In this document: positions 1-6,511 of the stretch, one piece after another | Numbering within the stretch: position 1 is the stretch's first letter | Layout: every line of letters starts with the position of its first letter | Origin: CAZJOD01 sp964547525 | Lineage (GTDB): Bacteria; Bacillota; Clostridia; JAAYHZ01 | Assembly (NCBI GenBank): GCA_964547525.1 | Contig: CAZJOD010000180.1 | Location: forward strand, 1 to 7,281 | Direction of reading: 5' to 3' | DNA: 7,281 nt | Translations under genes and position numbers: made by a program | The notes under the pieces: model-generated | Database searches by the model: none | Seen by the model: the letters and a program-made list of their open reading frames with translations, nothing else | Told to the model about the DNA's origin: nothing

Positions 1-50
1 TGTAAAATGGGTGGAATTTAATCTTACAAAGTGGAATTTACTTTTTCAAT
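1..50. repeat. Spaced direct repeat, possible IS21-type element end
   Basis: The decamer GTGGAATTTA occurs at 11-20 and again at 31-40, exactly 20 bp apart. The flanks are similar (TGTAAAATGG before the first, ATCTTACAAA before the second). Spaced short repeats of this kind near a TG terminus are typical of the ends of IS21-family (istA/istB) insertion sequences. The window starts inside this structure, so the transposase genes, if present, would lie to the left. No transposase coding sequence is visible here. A related AGTGGAATCT at 2141-2150 is probably chance. Confidence 0.35.
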
Positions 51-270
51 CAAGCAATTCTTGCGATCGGTGTGATACCCCTTAGATATGCGAAATTTTT
101 GCTGAAAAAAATCTAAAGATTAAGTATGCGTATTACTACTATAGGCAAAGGCATTTTTAATGATAAACTCGGGAGATACCGCTTAATAGATATCGATACA
201 CTCCCATTCGCAGTAAGCTATTCCAGTAAAATAAGTAGTTAGAATATGTATAAAATTTCTGTAACAAATT
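51..270. other. Non-coding leader region, no gene recognised
   Basis: No convincing coding region is present. One possible weak fold pairs CTTAGAT near 81-87 with ATCTAAAG near 111-118, with one bulge. It does not match a riboswitch class that I recognise. The reading frame open from 246 extends the downstream gene artificially, because the likely promoter of that gene lies inside it. Confidence 0.4.
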
Positions 271-299
271 TTGACATGGAGATAAAAAAAGGTTATACT
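271..299 (+). promoter_or_regulatory. Sigma-A promoter of the PH-like membrane protein gene
   Basis: A perfect -35 box TTGACA (271-276), a 17-bp spacer and a -10 box TATACT (294-299) form a near-consensus vegetative promoter. A second TATAAT sits at 305-310 but has no matching -35. Transcription would begin at about 306, downstream of the ATG at 246 and upstream of the ATG at 336. This is the main argument for the shorter start of the following gene. Confidence 0.75.
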
Positions 300-335
300 A
301 TTATTATAATAAAAGAAAAGGATGTTGAAGTTATT

Positions 336-923
336 ATGGATGAAATACAAAATTATGATAATGTCAGCGAACTGTCTGAGAAAAAAAAGGAGTTGTTGAA
401 CAATTATATCAAGGATAAAAATGAGCAAATTATTAATGTTCTTGGTTCACGCTATTTAAAGAGAGGTTTGGCAGGCAAAAGAACCCGTACCGTTTTAGTG
501 TTAACTGATAAAAACCTTTATCAAGAAGGTGTTTTAATGGAACGAATTCACGGAACTTTACCTCGAATCCATAACAGACGTAATAAAATTCCCATTGAAG
601 ATGTTAAATCGACTACCTATGGAACTCGGTATCCATTAACATTTTTGATGGTTGCATTCCTTTTTGTCATATTGGCATTTATCGCTTATAGATTTTTCAG
701 AGTATTTACAGTAGCATCCATACTTTTAGCTACTATTTCAGCATTAGGGTATACGTTTTCAAAACGAGCTCTTCTATTGATAGAACATGCAAAAGGTAAC
801 ATATGCCTTGATGTAAAATGGTATTCTAAAAAGGAGTTATTTAATTTTAGAGAATCATTATACTTAACTAAGCAAGAAATTTATAAAGAAAGCTCTGAGG
901 ATCCTGAGTTTGTAAAAATTTAA
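336..923 (+). CDS. Small membrane protein, probable PH-like domain split by a TM hairpin
   Basis: Protein of 195 residues, function unknown. Residues about 1-32 are charged and probably helical. Residues 35-95 (LGSRYLKRG, then VLVLTDKNLYQEG and IPIEDVKSTTYG) have the beta-strand pattern of bacterial PH-like domains. Two hydrophobic segments follow, about 100-121 and 123-142, forming a tight hairpin. The tail, ALLLIEHAKGNICLDVKWY plus the helix-like stretch 165-182, looks like the rest of the same PH-like fold. The hairpin therefore seems to be inserted in the domain, with both halves in the cytoplasm. There is no signal peptide. The frame is open from an ATG at 246 (225 residues), but a TTGACA-N17-TATACT promoter lies inside that extension, so I start at 336. 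The Shine-Dalgarno for this start is weak: AAAAGG about 14 nt upstream, or GAAG 5 nt upstream. The gene appears monocistronic and ends at a strong terminator. Family assignment is inference from the pattern. Confidence 0.72.
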   Translation: MDEIQNYDNVSELSEKKKELLNNYIKDKNEQIINVLGSRYLKRGLAGKRTRTVLVLTDKNLYQEGVLMERIHGTLPRIHNRRNKIPIEDVKSTTYGTRYPLTFLMVAFLFVILAFIAYRFFRVFTVASILLATISALGYTFSKRALLLIEHAKGNICLDVKWYSKKELFNFRESLYLTKQEIYKESSEDPEFVKI

Positions 924-952
924 ATACTGTTTATAGCAAATATGATGTATAA

Positions 953-985
953 AAAAACTCCGGGCGGTAATAGCACGGAGTTTTT
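953..985. terminator. Bidirectional intrinsic terminator between convergent genes
   Basis: AAAAACTCCG (953-962) pairs perfectly with CGGAGTTTTT (976-985) around a 13-nt loop. Read rightward, the stem runs into TTTTTATAATT and ends the PH-like protein gene. Read leftward, it runs into seven T residues and ends the glycosylasparaginase gene. One element serves both convergent transcripts. Confidence 0.88.
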
Positions 986-1028
986 ATAATTATAAAATAA
1001 CTTTTTTCTCCCTAATTTTTTTCACATA

Positions 1029-1910
1029 CTATAAATTAAATAATTTATTAACATATAAAGTGCAAGGTTCCATGTCATGCCCCGCTACAGAAAAAGCAAA
1101 TCCGTCATGGTTTGCAGCAGCTCCATATCTGCCTTCTTTATCCATACAAACAACAGCAATATTTCCGACAGACTCTTTATGTACCGCTAACCGCTTATGT
1201 AAACGCATAACAGCTTCATTTGCAGCGTCATGTGGCGTAGCTCCTAACCTCATCAGTTCTACTATGTGGAAACATACACATCCTTTCATTATATCTTCTC
1301 CTACACCTGTTGCCGTCGCTCCACCGATTTCATCATCTACATAATAACCACAACCGGGTAGCGGTGTATCACCTACACGTCCGGGGTGTTTCAAATATAT
1401 CCCGCTTGTTGAGGTACAAGCGCATATATTGGATTTATTGTCCATGGCTATCGCCCCTATTGTGTCATGACCTGCATATGCTTCTATAGACTCTTCCAAT
1501 TCGTTCTTTTTTTCATAATAATTACGTATGGAATCGCCTGTTATTAACATTTCTTTTTTGTGTCCGCATCTTAATGCAAATTCCTCGGCACCTCTTGCAG
1601 TTAAGAAAGTATGCTTATTCATCGCCAGCAAATTTTTTGCGATTTCTGAAGGGTTTTTGAACCCTTTAACCGCCGATACCGCAGCTATATTAAGAGTTTT
1701 TCCGTCCATAACTGCAGCATCTAACTCCAGTTCACCGTCACGATTAGGAATTGCTCCGAATCCCACCGAATGTACATCAGGATTATTTTCAGCGGTTTTT
1801 GCTATTAATACGGCTGCATCCATCGCATCACCGTTATTTTTTAATAACTTCGCCGCTTTCTGCATCCCTTCCAAAGAAAATTGCCATGTCGCTATTGCAA
1901 AGTAACTCAT
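1029..1910 (-). CDS. Glycosylasparaginase / isoaspartyl peptidase family (Ntn hydrolase)
   Basis: Protein of 293 residues, full length for the family. These enzymes hydrolyse the amide bond of N4-(beta-N-acetylglucosaminyl)-asparagine or of beta-aspartyl peptides. They are made as precursors that cut themselves to expose an N-terminal threonine. The self-cleavage site is visible as HDT at 148-150, with T150 the expected nucleophile. From memory of the Flavobacterium enzyme (W11, T152, T170, R180, D183, T203, G204), every active-site residue has a counterpart two positions earlier: W9, T168, R178 and D181 in HPGRVGDTP, and T201-G202 in GGATATGVGE. This supports an active enzyme. No signal peptide is present (MSYFAIATWQFS), so it should be cytoplasmic, unlike the secreted Flavobacterium enzyme. 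That favours recycling of imported glyco-asparagine or damaged peptides. The start has a good Shine-Dalgarno, GGGGTGA (1916-1922), 5 nt from the ATG. Exact substrate is not decidable from sequence. Confidence 0.93.
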   Translation of the reverse strand: MSYFAIATWQFSLEGMQKAAKLLKNNGDAMDAAVLIAKTAENNPDVHSVGFGAIPNRDGELELDAAVMDGKTLNIAAVSAVKGFKNPSEIAKNLLAMNKHTFLTARGAEEFALRCGHKKEMLITGDSIRNYYEKKNELEESIEAYAGHDTIGAIAMDNKSNICACTSTSGIYLKHPGRVGDTPLPGCGYYVDDEIGGATATGVGEDIMKGCVCFHIVELMRLGATPHDAANEAVMRLHKRLAVHKESVGNIAVVCMDKEGRYGAAANHDGFAFSVAGHDMEPCTLYVNKLFNL

Positions 1911-1969
1911 TTATTTCACCCCATAGATAAAAAATAATGTAACTATTTATATGGTTTCACTGCATTAAC

Positions 1970-2095
1970 TCACTTACTGTAAACCGGAGTGTACCAAGGC
2001 CTCTTATAGGGCATTCTGCCGTTTGTCGTCGAAAATACCATTGCCTGTAAGTAAAGTTTTGCAGTAGAATCTTTATATAGTTTTAATGCCGCATA
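1970..2095 (-). pseudogene. 41-codon coding-like open frame, possible gene remnant
   Basis: Between a TGA at 2096-2098 and a TGA at 1970-1972 the minus strand is open for 41 codons. The translation is unusually protein-like for this AT-rich gap: it contains KLYKDSTAKLYLQAMVFS and ends GRMPYKRPWYTPVYSK. The only ATG in frame (2039-2041) would give 23 residues and has no properly spaced Shine-Dalgarno. I do not recognise the family. The most likely explanation is the 3' end of a decayed gene. A short leader peptide upstream of the glycosylasparaginase gene is the alternative, since the segment lies downstream of the candidate promoter at 2127-2135. Confidence 0.35.
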
Positions 2096-2126
2096 TCACA
2101 TTTTTAATATACGTCAAATGTATATC

Positions 2127-2155
2127 ATTATAGCACACCAAGTGGAATCTCACCA
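2127..2155 (-). promoter_or_regulatory. Candidate extended -10 promoter reading towards the glycosylasparaginase gene
   Basis: On the minus strand a perfect TATAAT (2127-2132) is immediately preceded by TGC, making an extended -10 element (TGnTATAAT). At 17 bp the -35 position reads TGGTGA (2150-2155), only 3 of 6 matches, which an extended -10 can tolerate. Transcription from about 2120 would give a leader of about 210 nt before the ATG at 1910, including the 41-codon open frame. I saw no better promoter nearer the gene. Confidence 0.45.
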
Positions 2156-2342
2156 TATTATTAATTATGATAAAAATAGTTTTAGTTTTTAATGTAATAT
2201 TTATAGAACCCGTATTATTCATGAAAAATATATACCACCTTTTCAAACACTAATAACTACCATCATACATTTGTGTTTTTGTATCAAAAACATATTGCTA
2301 TCAATATAATATAATAACTTAAACATAGACGGAGACACTGTT

Positions 2343-3116
2343 TTGCATAAACTTTTAGAAATGATTAATATAAATAAAAATATAAAAATAGATAACGAAA
2401 TAACTCCCTTGATTAAAGATTTGACTTTTGATATAAATTGTGGTGAAGCTTTAGCAGTTATAGGTACGTCTGAAACACACATGTCGGCATTATTATACCT
2501 TATTTCAGGAATATATAACGGGTATGAAGGAACGGTTAAATTTCATCCGTCACTGGAAATAGACAAAATCCATAAAATATGTTACACATGTAATAAAAAT
2601 TACTTTTTTGAATGGAGAACAGTATATGATAACATCTGTTTATTCTATAAAATAAATATGTCCGGTGTGCAAAGTGATGATGACATTGAAAAATATATAT
2701 ATAAAACTTTAGACAAATTTAATTTATTGCAGTATAAAGATAAATATCCTTCACAATTATCCGGAAGCATTAAAAATAAAATCACGTTAATAGAAAATAT
2801 TATGCTTGATCCTAAATTATTAGTTATTGACAATGCTTTTTCTAATATAGACTTTAAAACAAAAGCTGAGCTTTTACATATTTTACGGAAATCCTTTCTC
2901 AACGAGGAGCATTCCATATTGTTTGCAACCGGAAATATTGATGACATATTGATATTGGCTGATCGAGTTATAATATTATCCGAACCTCCCGTTACGGTAA
3001 AAAAAATTGTTGATGTAAGGAGTCTCGGGTGTGATAGAACTTCTGAGAATATAAAAGAGAACCCGGCATACACCAAGTTCTCAAATTGTTTTATAAATGA
3101 ATTATATAATGAATAA
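2343..3116 (+). CDS. Degenerate ABC-transporter ATPase (NitT/TauT type), probable pseudoenzyme
   Basis: Intact 257-residue protein with the length and layout of the NrtD/SsuB/TauB ATPases that power nitrate, sulfonate or taurine importers. The family is clear from ALAVIGTSE, EWRTVYDNI (compare PWRTVLDNV), DPKLLVID, LADRVIILSEPP and a C-terminal DRTS...PAYTKF tail. The catalytic motifs are ruined. Walker A is GTSETHMS (41-48), with the nucleotide-binding lysine replaced by M47. The Q-loop glutamine position is N84. The signature is LSGSI (139-143) instead of LSGGQ. Walker B keeps D163, but the catalytic glutamate is N164. The H-loop histidine is G197. ATP hydrolysis is therefore very unlikely. 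The start is TTG, chosen for GGAG at 2331-2334, 8 nt upstream; the ATG at 2361 lacks a Shine-Dalgarno. No permease or matching binding protein is adjacent. It is either a regulatory or structural pseudo-ATPase or a gene early in decay. Confidence 0.85.
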   Translation: MHKLLEMININKNIKIDNEITPLIKDLTFDINCGEALAVIGTSETHMSALLYLISGIYNGYEGTVKFHPSLEIDKIHKICYTCNKNYFFEWRTVYDNICLFYKINMSGVQSDDDIEKYIYKTLDKFNLLQYKDKYPSQLSGSIKNKITLIENIMLDPKLLVIDNAFSNIDFKTKAELLHILRKSFLNEEHSILFATGNIDDILILADRVIILSEPPVTVKKIVDVRSLGCDRTSENIKENPAYTKFSNCFINELYNE

Positions 3117-3171
3117 CAAGACCGCTTTTTCATAAAAGCATTTATGTACTAAATTTGCTGAATAGAGTTAG

Positions 3172-3243
3172 CGGGTTAGATTAAACTCGGCTCCAAAAGC
3201 AGCTTGCACAGGGACATCCCGTGTCGTATTTCATTACTATTGA
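3172..3243. other. GC-richer intergenic patch with a palindrome and open frames on both strands
   Basis: This convergent gap is noticeably richer in G and C than its surroundings. It holds the imperfect hairpin CACAGGG-ACAT-CCCGTG (3207-3223), which has no T-tract on either side and so is not a standard terminator. The plus strand is open from 3172 to TGA at 3241-3243, ending SAPKAACTGTSRVVFHYY. The minus strand reads MKYDTGCPCASCFWSRV from ATG 3232-3234 to TAA 3181-3183, directly after the lipoprotein stop codon and without a Shine-Dalgarno. I cannot assign a function. A remnant or a dispersed repeat is more likely than a gene. Confidence 0.3.
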
Positions 3244-4805
3244 TTTTTAGCTGCATCATTAAAGAGTTTTGATAAAGATCTTGCAGTATCTTCAATTCCT
3301 GCTTCCCTTAATTTCTTAATGTATTGGCTTAAGTCAAAATTGGGATTTGTTCTTATTTGGATGACATCATTTATTAAATTACTATAACTTCTTATATTGT
3401 TGATCAACTTACTGTATTCATTCCAAAAATCTTCATATCCTGTAGAATCAGATATGTTTTGAATTAAAGTAATTATACTTCTCTCTTTTAACTGTTCTCC
3501 AAGAAGATCCATATAATCATTAATATATGTTTTAGCTAAATAATGAGGTCCACGCGCATACCGGATATTAAATACCGTATCACGTGCAGATACATCTAAC
3601 CAATAGTAAAACGGACTATCAATTTTTTTATAAATTAATCTCCCTTGGTCGTCTAAGCCGTAATATTGATTTGAATCATCTGCAAAACCACCATAATTCC
3701 AAATATCCAAATTTTCTTGATCCGAATACAACCAATTAAGAAACATCATCACCCTATCCGGATTAGGAGTATCTTTGCTAACAACAAGTCCTACCCCATG
3801 TATATTTTGCGTTTGTTTATCTTTATTTAATGGAAATAATACATATTCCTTATCCTTCCTGAAAGTATTTTTGTGAGTAAGAAAATTTGATTGAGAAGTT
3901 AAAATTGAATATGTATCACCCATTGCCAGTGAAATATAAGGATCATTATACGGACCTATTAATTTTTCATTCCACAAATCTTTATAAAACTCTATAGCCT
4001 GATTAAATTCATCAAGTTGTGACGCAGCATAAACTGTATAATCGGATGCATCATATTTACAGTAAAACAGAAGGTTGTCATAATCAAAATTATAATAACC
4101 CGATTGTTTCATAAAGTCACTTATTAAAAAACCATGATAAGCAATACCGGGTATTTTAGGTTCGCCACCGGCTTTTATCTCTCGTAAAGCTTCAATATAA
4201 TCATTTAAATTTGATATTTTAATATCATATTTATCTACAATAGTTTTATCCATCATTACCGATATTGCGTCAGTATTTAGATAATTATTATATAATGAAT
4301 ATATCGGTTCAGTTTCCAAATCATCAAAATATATTTTATAAAAATTTTCGAAATGATCGGATTTTAAAATTGAATAATAAGAAGGGAAATAATTTTTTAT
4401 TAAATCATTTAATTGTAATATGTAACCTTGTTCGTACAATACCTTGGCAGCATTACTCCATGCATGATATATATCACATTGATAATCCTTATGTTGATTA
4501 ATGAAATCAACACTATAAGTAGCCGGCAACCATTGTATTTTAACTATTACATTCAGTCCGTCATCCTGTGCCTTTTTATTAAGTTTATCAAGCATTTCAT
4601 CCACTTGATCTTTAAACGCAGGCATGTTACCGTTTTGGGTATTACCGTATAATCCCATCATTATGGTAACTTGCGGCAGTTCTTCTTCTACCGGTAATGT
4701 TTCAATAGTCTGTGACTCTTCTGATAATTTTTCATCAAAATTACATCCGGTTAAAAGTATCACAGAGAATATTACTAGCAATACATAAATAAAAAGTCGT
4801 TTCAT
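3237..4805 (-). CDS. Solute-binding lipoprotein (family 1 / LipO-like), orphan
   Basis: Protein of 522 residues. A lipoprotein signal peptide is clear: MKRLF, a hydrophobic core, then the lipobox LTGC with lipidation at C21. The mature protein should be anchored on the outer face of the membrane. Residues 22-45 form an acidic linker. After that come features of large extracellular solute-binding proteins: VTIMMGLYG at the first strand, CDIYHAWSN, LQLNDLIKNYFPSYY, FYKDLWNEKLIGPY and MMFLNWLYSDQENLDIWNYGG. The last segment and the length resemble LipO-like proteins of Firmicutes with a DUF3502-type C-terminus, usually tied to oligosaccharide uptake. That match is from memory. The ligand is unknown. 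The start has an excellent Shine-Dalgarno, GAGGAGTG (4813-4820), 7 nt from the ATG. No permease lies beside it. It follows the MerR-type regulator on the same strand, from which a 98-bp gap with a MerR-type promoter separates it, so it is the likely regulated target. Confidence 0.88.
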   Translation of the reverse strand: MKRLFIYVLLVIFSVILLTGCNFDEKLSEESQTIETLPVEEELPQVTIMMGLYGNTQNGNMPAFKDQVDEMLDKLNKKAQDDGLNVIVKIQWLPATYSVDFINQHKDYQCDIYHAWSNAAKVLYEQGYILQLNDLIKNYFPSYYSILKSDHFENFYKIYFDDLETEPIYSLYNNYLNTDAISVMMDKTIVDKYDIKISNLNDYIEALREIKAGGEPKIPGIAYHGFLISDFMKQSGYYNFDYDNLLFYCKYDASDYTVYAASQLDEFNQAIEFYKDLWNEKLIGPYNDPYISLAMGDTYSILTSQSNFLTHKNTFRKDKEYVLFPLNKDKQTQNIHGVGLVVSKDTPNPDRVMMFLNWLYSDQENLDIWNYGGFADDSNQYYGLDDQGRLIYKKIDSPFYYWLDVSARDTVFNIRYARGPHYLAKTYINDYMDLLGEQLKERSIITLIQNISDSTGYEDFWNEYSKLINNIRSYSNLINDVIQIRTNPNFDLSQYIKKLREAGIEDTARSLSKLFNDAAKNQ

Positions 4806-4853
4806 AGTTATTCACTCCTCATAACACGTATTATTAAATTCATTACAGATAAA

Positions 4854-4884
4854 AGAATAACATTCCTGTTAACTGGAGAGTCAA
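4854..4884 (-). promoter_or_regulatory. MerR-type promoter/operator of the lipoprotein gene (19-bp spacer)
   Basis: On the minus strand the -35 box TTGACT (4879-4884) and the -10 box TATTCT (4854-4859) are separated by exactly 19 bp. Ordinary sigma-A promoters use 17. A 19-20 bp spacer bearing a dyad is the signature of promoters that MerR-family activators twist into shape. The spacer holds TCCaGTT-AACaGGA, an imperfect inverted repeat centred on GTTAAC (4867-4875), extending outward as GACTCTCC and GGAATGTT. The -35 lies 20 bp beyond the stop codon of the MerR-family gene and about 75 bp before the lipoprotein start. The similarity to the TTGACTCTCC half of BmrR-type operators is from memory. 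Confidence 0.8.
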
Positions 4885-4903
4885 GGAAAATTCAATTTTT
4901 TAT

Positions 4904-6472
4904 TTATGGTTGGTAAAATACGCTTTTATTGACATTATATCTTCTAAAAACATAATAATGAGGTTTAAACCCCCCAAAAATATAATCTCCGCTTTTCCAT
5001 TCAATAAATAAATATTCACATCCGGCAATCTTTTTAATATCATATTTTTGAGCTACTTCTGAAAGATGACACAATACATAAGATTTTGTCCAGCTATACG
5101 CCGGTCTTTGACACACCGATCCTTTTAAAAGTTGAATTTTACAATTTCCATCCGGAACAAACTCCACTGTCTTCCATATTAAGTTATTAAGTCTACGATA
5201 GAGACTAAGGGTTTTAGGATCAAAATTTGAGATTTCACTTACAAAATCAAAAACATACCATTTCCCAATTACATTATCATCATAAATAAAAGGAAGATCA
5301 GTATTATCTCTTATCCTTATATCTTTTTTTGAATAAGCAATATTATCCGCTTGTTTAAAAACCCATATGTCAGTCATACCTTTATAATTAAAATATTTGC
5401 TTGACTTCATTTCAACAAACATATATCTTTGACCGTTAATTGTTTTAACTGTATACTTATTTAAGATCTTGTATGGACTATTTGATATGACAAACCCCTT
5501 AGTCCATCCGAAGCACCAATATTCCTCGCCGTTTGGTAAAAAATATATTTCCTTAATTTTTGTTTGGTCGGCAGTCATAATCTTATTAATATTAAAATAA
5601 TTAATTGAGGGCAAGCAATTTATAAATTCCCATCGTCCTATTACCGTTGGGTCATCTATAAAAATAACTTTATTATTAAAATCTGATAATTTACCTGCAG
5701 TTGTTATTTTATTTACAGGTACTAATAATTCAATTAAATTGTCTGCATAATATATTTCATACGAACTACCATATATTTCATATTTGTTTTGCATGAGAAA
5801 AATTTGCATATATTTTGAAGCATCGTAAAAATCGTCTTTGTTACAAATTAAACCGGCTGTTTCTGTTTGAAAAATAATATCCTTTACTTGATAATCATAT
5901 TCTTTAGATAGTTTACTTGTGATTTCAACTCCTATTTCAATTTCAAAGTCTTCTTCCTGATATTCCATGTCATAATTTATGATAATACTTCTTTTTCCAA
6001 TAATACTTTCAGGTAGTTTTGAGCGTAATTGTTCGATTTCATTATAAACATCTTTTTTTTCTGAAAATTTTTTTCTTATGAATGCTATTTTAAAATTATC
6101 AGGTTTTCGGATAACTATATTAAATACTTTGCTGTCTTCGGCTTCAATTGTACTCTTTAAAATATCTAGCCGCTGAAGCTGTGATTCTAAATGTTCTTTG
6201 GTTACTATGAGTTCCTTTTCCTTTAAATGTATCAGATCTATTGTTTGGGATTTATTTGACGTATTAATATGCTTTTTAATCTCATCTAAAGTAAAACCCA
6301 ATTCTTTTAATGCCATTATCCTGTTGCATTCATTTATTTTTGATGGTGAATAATATCTATAACCCGTGAATCGGTCTACTTCATCCGGTGTAAGTAAACC
6401 TTCACTGTCATAATAACGCAAAGTTTTAACCGGTATTCTACATAGCTTTGAGAATTCTCCTATTTTATACAC
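4904..6472 (-). CDS. MerR/BmrR-like regulator with GyrI-like and tandem lipocalin-like domains
   Basis: Protein of 522 residues, about twice the usual BmrR length. Residues 1-70 form the MerR winged helix-turn-helix (MYKIGEFSKL, VKTLRYYDSEGLL, GYRYYS, LKELGFTLDEI). Residues 76-112 are a coiled coil for dimerisation. Residues about 115-256 fit the GyrI-like, small-molecule-binding domain of BmrR, ending in the usual ELLVPV. Two tandem copies of one further domain follow. Copy A (about 268-374) has DDPTVIGRWEF, FLPNG, FGWTKG and MFVEMKSSKY. Copy B (about 394-511) has DDNVIGKWYVFDF, FVPDG, YSWTKS, LFIEWKSGDY and KPHYYVFRR. I recall similar WTKG...EWKSGDY segments at the ends of some clostridial BlaR1-like proteins, where they may bind small ligands. 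Copy A is more diverged. The start is GTG, with AAGGAA (6481-6486) 8 nt upstream. It probably activates the adjacent lipoprotein gene through the 19-bp-spacer operator. Confidence 0.9.
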   Translation of the reverse strand: MYKIGEFSKLCRIPVKTLRYYDSEGLLTPDEVDRFTGYRYYSPSKINECNRIMALKELGFTLDEIKKHINTSNKSQTIDLIHLKEKELIVTKEHLESQLQRLDILKSTIEAEDSKVFNIVIRKPDNFKIAFIRKKFSEKKDVYNEIEQLRSKLPESIIGKRSIIINYDMEYQEEDFEIEIGVEITSKLSKEYDYQVKDIIFQTETAGLICNKDDFYDASKYMQIFLMQNKYEIYGSSYEIYYADNLIELLVPVNKITTAGKLSDFNNKVIFIDDPTVIGRWEFINCLPSINYFNINKIMTADQTKIKEIYFLPNGEEYWCFGWTKGFVISNSPYKILNKYTVKTINGQRYMFVEMKSSKYFNYKGMTDIWVFKQADNIAYSKKDIRIRDNTDLPFIYDDNVIGKWYVFDFVSEISNFDPKTLSLYRRLNNLIWKTVEFVPDGNCKIQLLKGSVCQRPAYSWTKSYVLCHLSEVAQKYDIKKIAGCEYLFIEWKSGDYIFGGFKPHYYVFRRYNVNKSVFYQP

Positions 6473-6511
6473 TTTAACTTTTCCTTAATATTTTTAAGAG
6501 TTTATACAATA

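Larger units (their letters stand above)
1911..2342. other. Long intergenic region between divergent genes
   Basis: This 432-bp gap separates the leftward glycosylasparaginase gene from the rightward ABC ATPase gene. It contains the Shine-Dalgarno of the former (1916-1922), the coding-like remnant (1970-2095), the extended -10 promoter (2127-2135), and the Shine-Dalgarno of the latter (2331-2334). A TATAAT at 2305-2310 could be the -10 of the ATPase gene, but its -35 position (TATCAA) is poor. The stretch 2155-2300 is otherwise very AT-rich with nothing recognisable. Confidence 0.5.

Noticed and set aside
51..270. Riboswitch or structured RNA in the first leader region
   Set aside because: Compared from memory with cyclic-di-GMP and purine aptamer consensus; the conserved cores are absent.
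1060..1905. Two plus-strand open frames opposite the glycosylasparaginase gene
   Set aside because: They are antisense shadows with no start signals and low-complexity translations, lying under a well-recognised gene.
2645..3133. 162-codon minus-strand frame opposite the ABC ATPase gene
   Set aside because: The plus-strand product is a clear family member with a Shine-Dalgarno; the antisense translation shows no domain pattern.
3124..3139. Hairpin GCTTTT-TCAT-AAAAGC after the ATPase gene
   Set aside because: The stem is short and AT-rich with no T-tract following, so it is not a convincing terminator.
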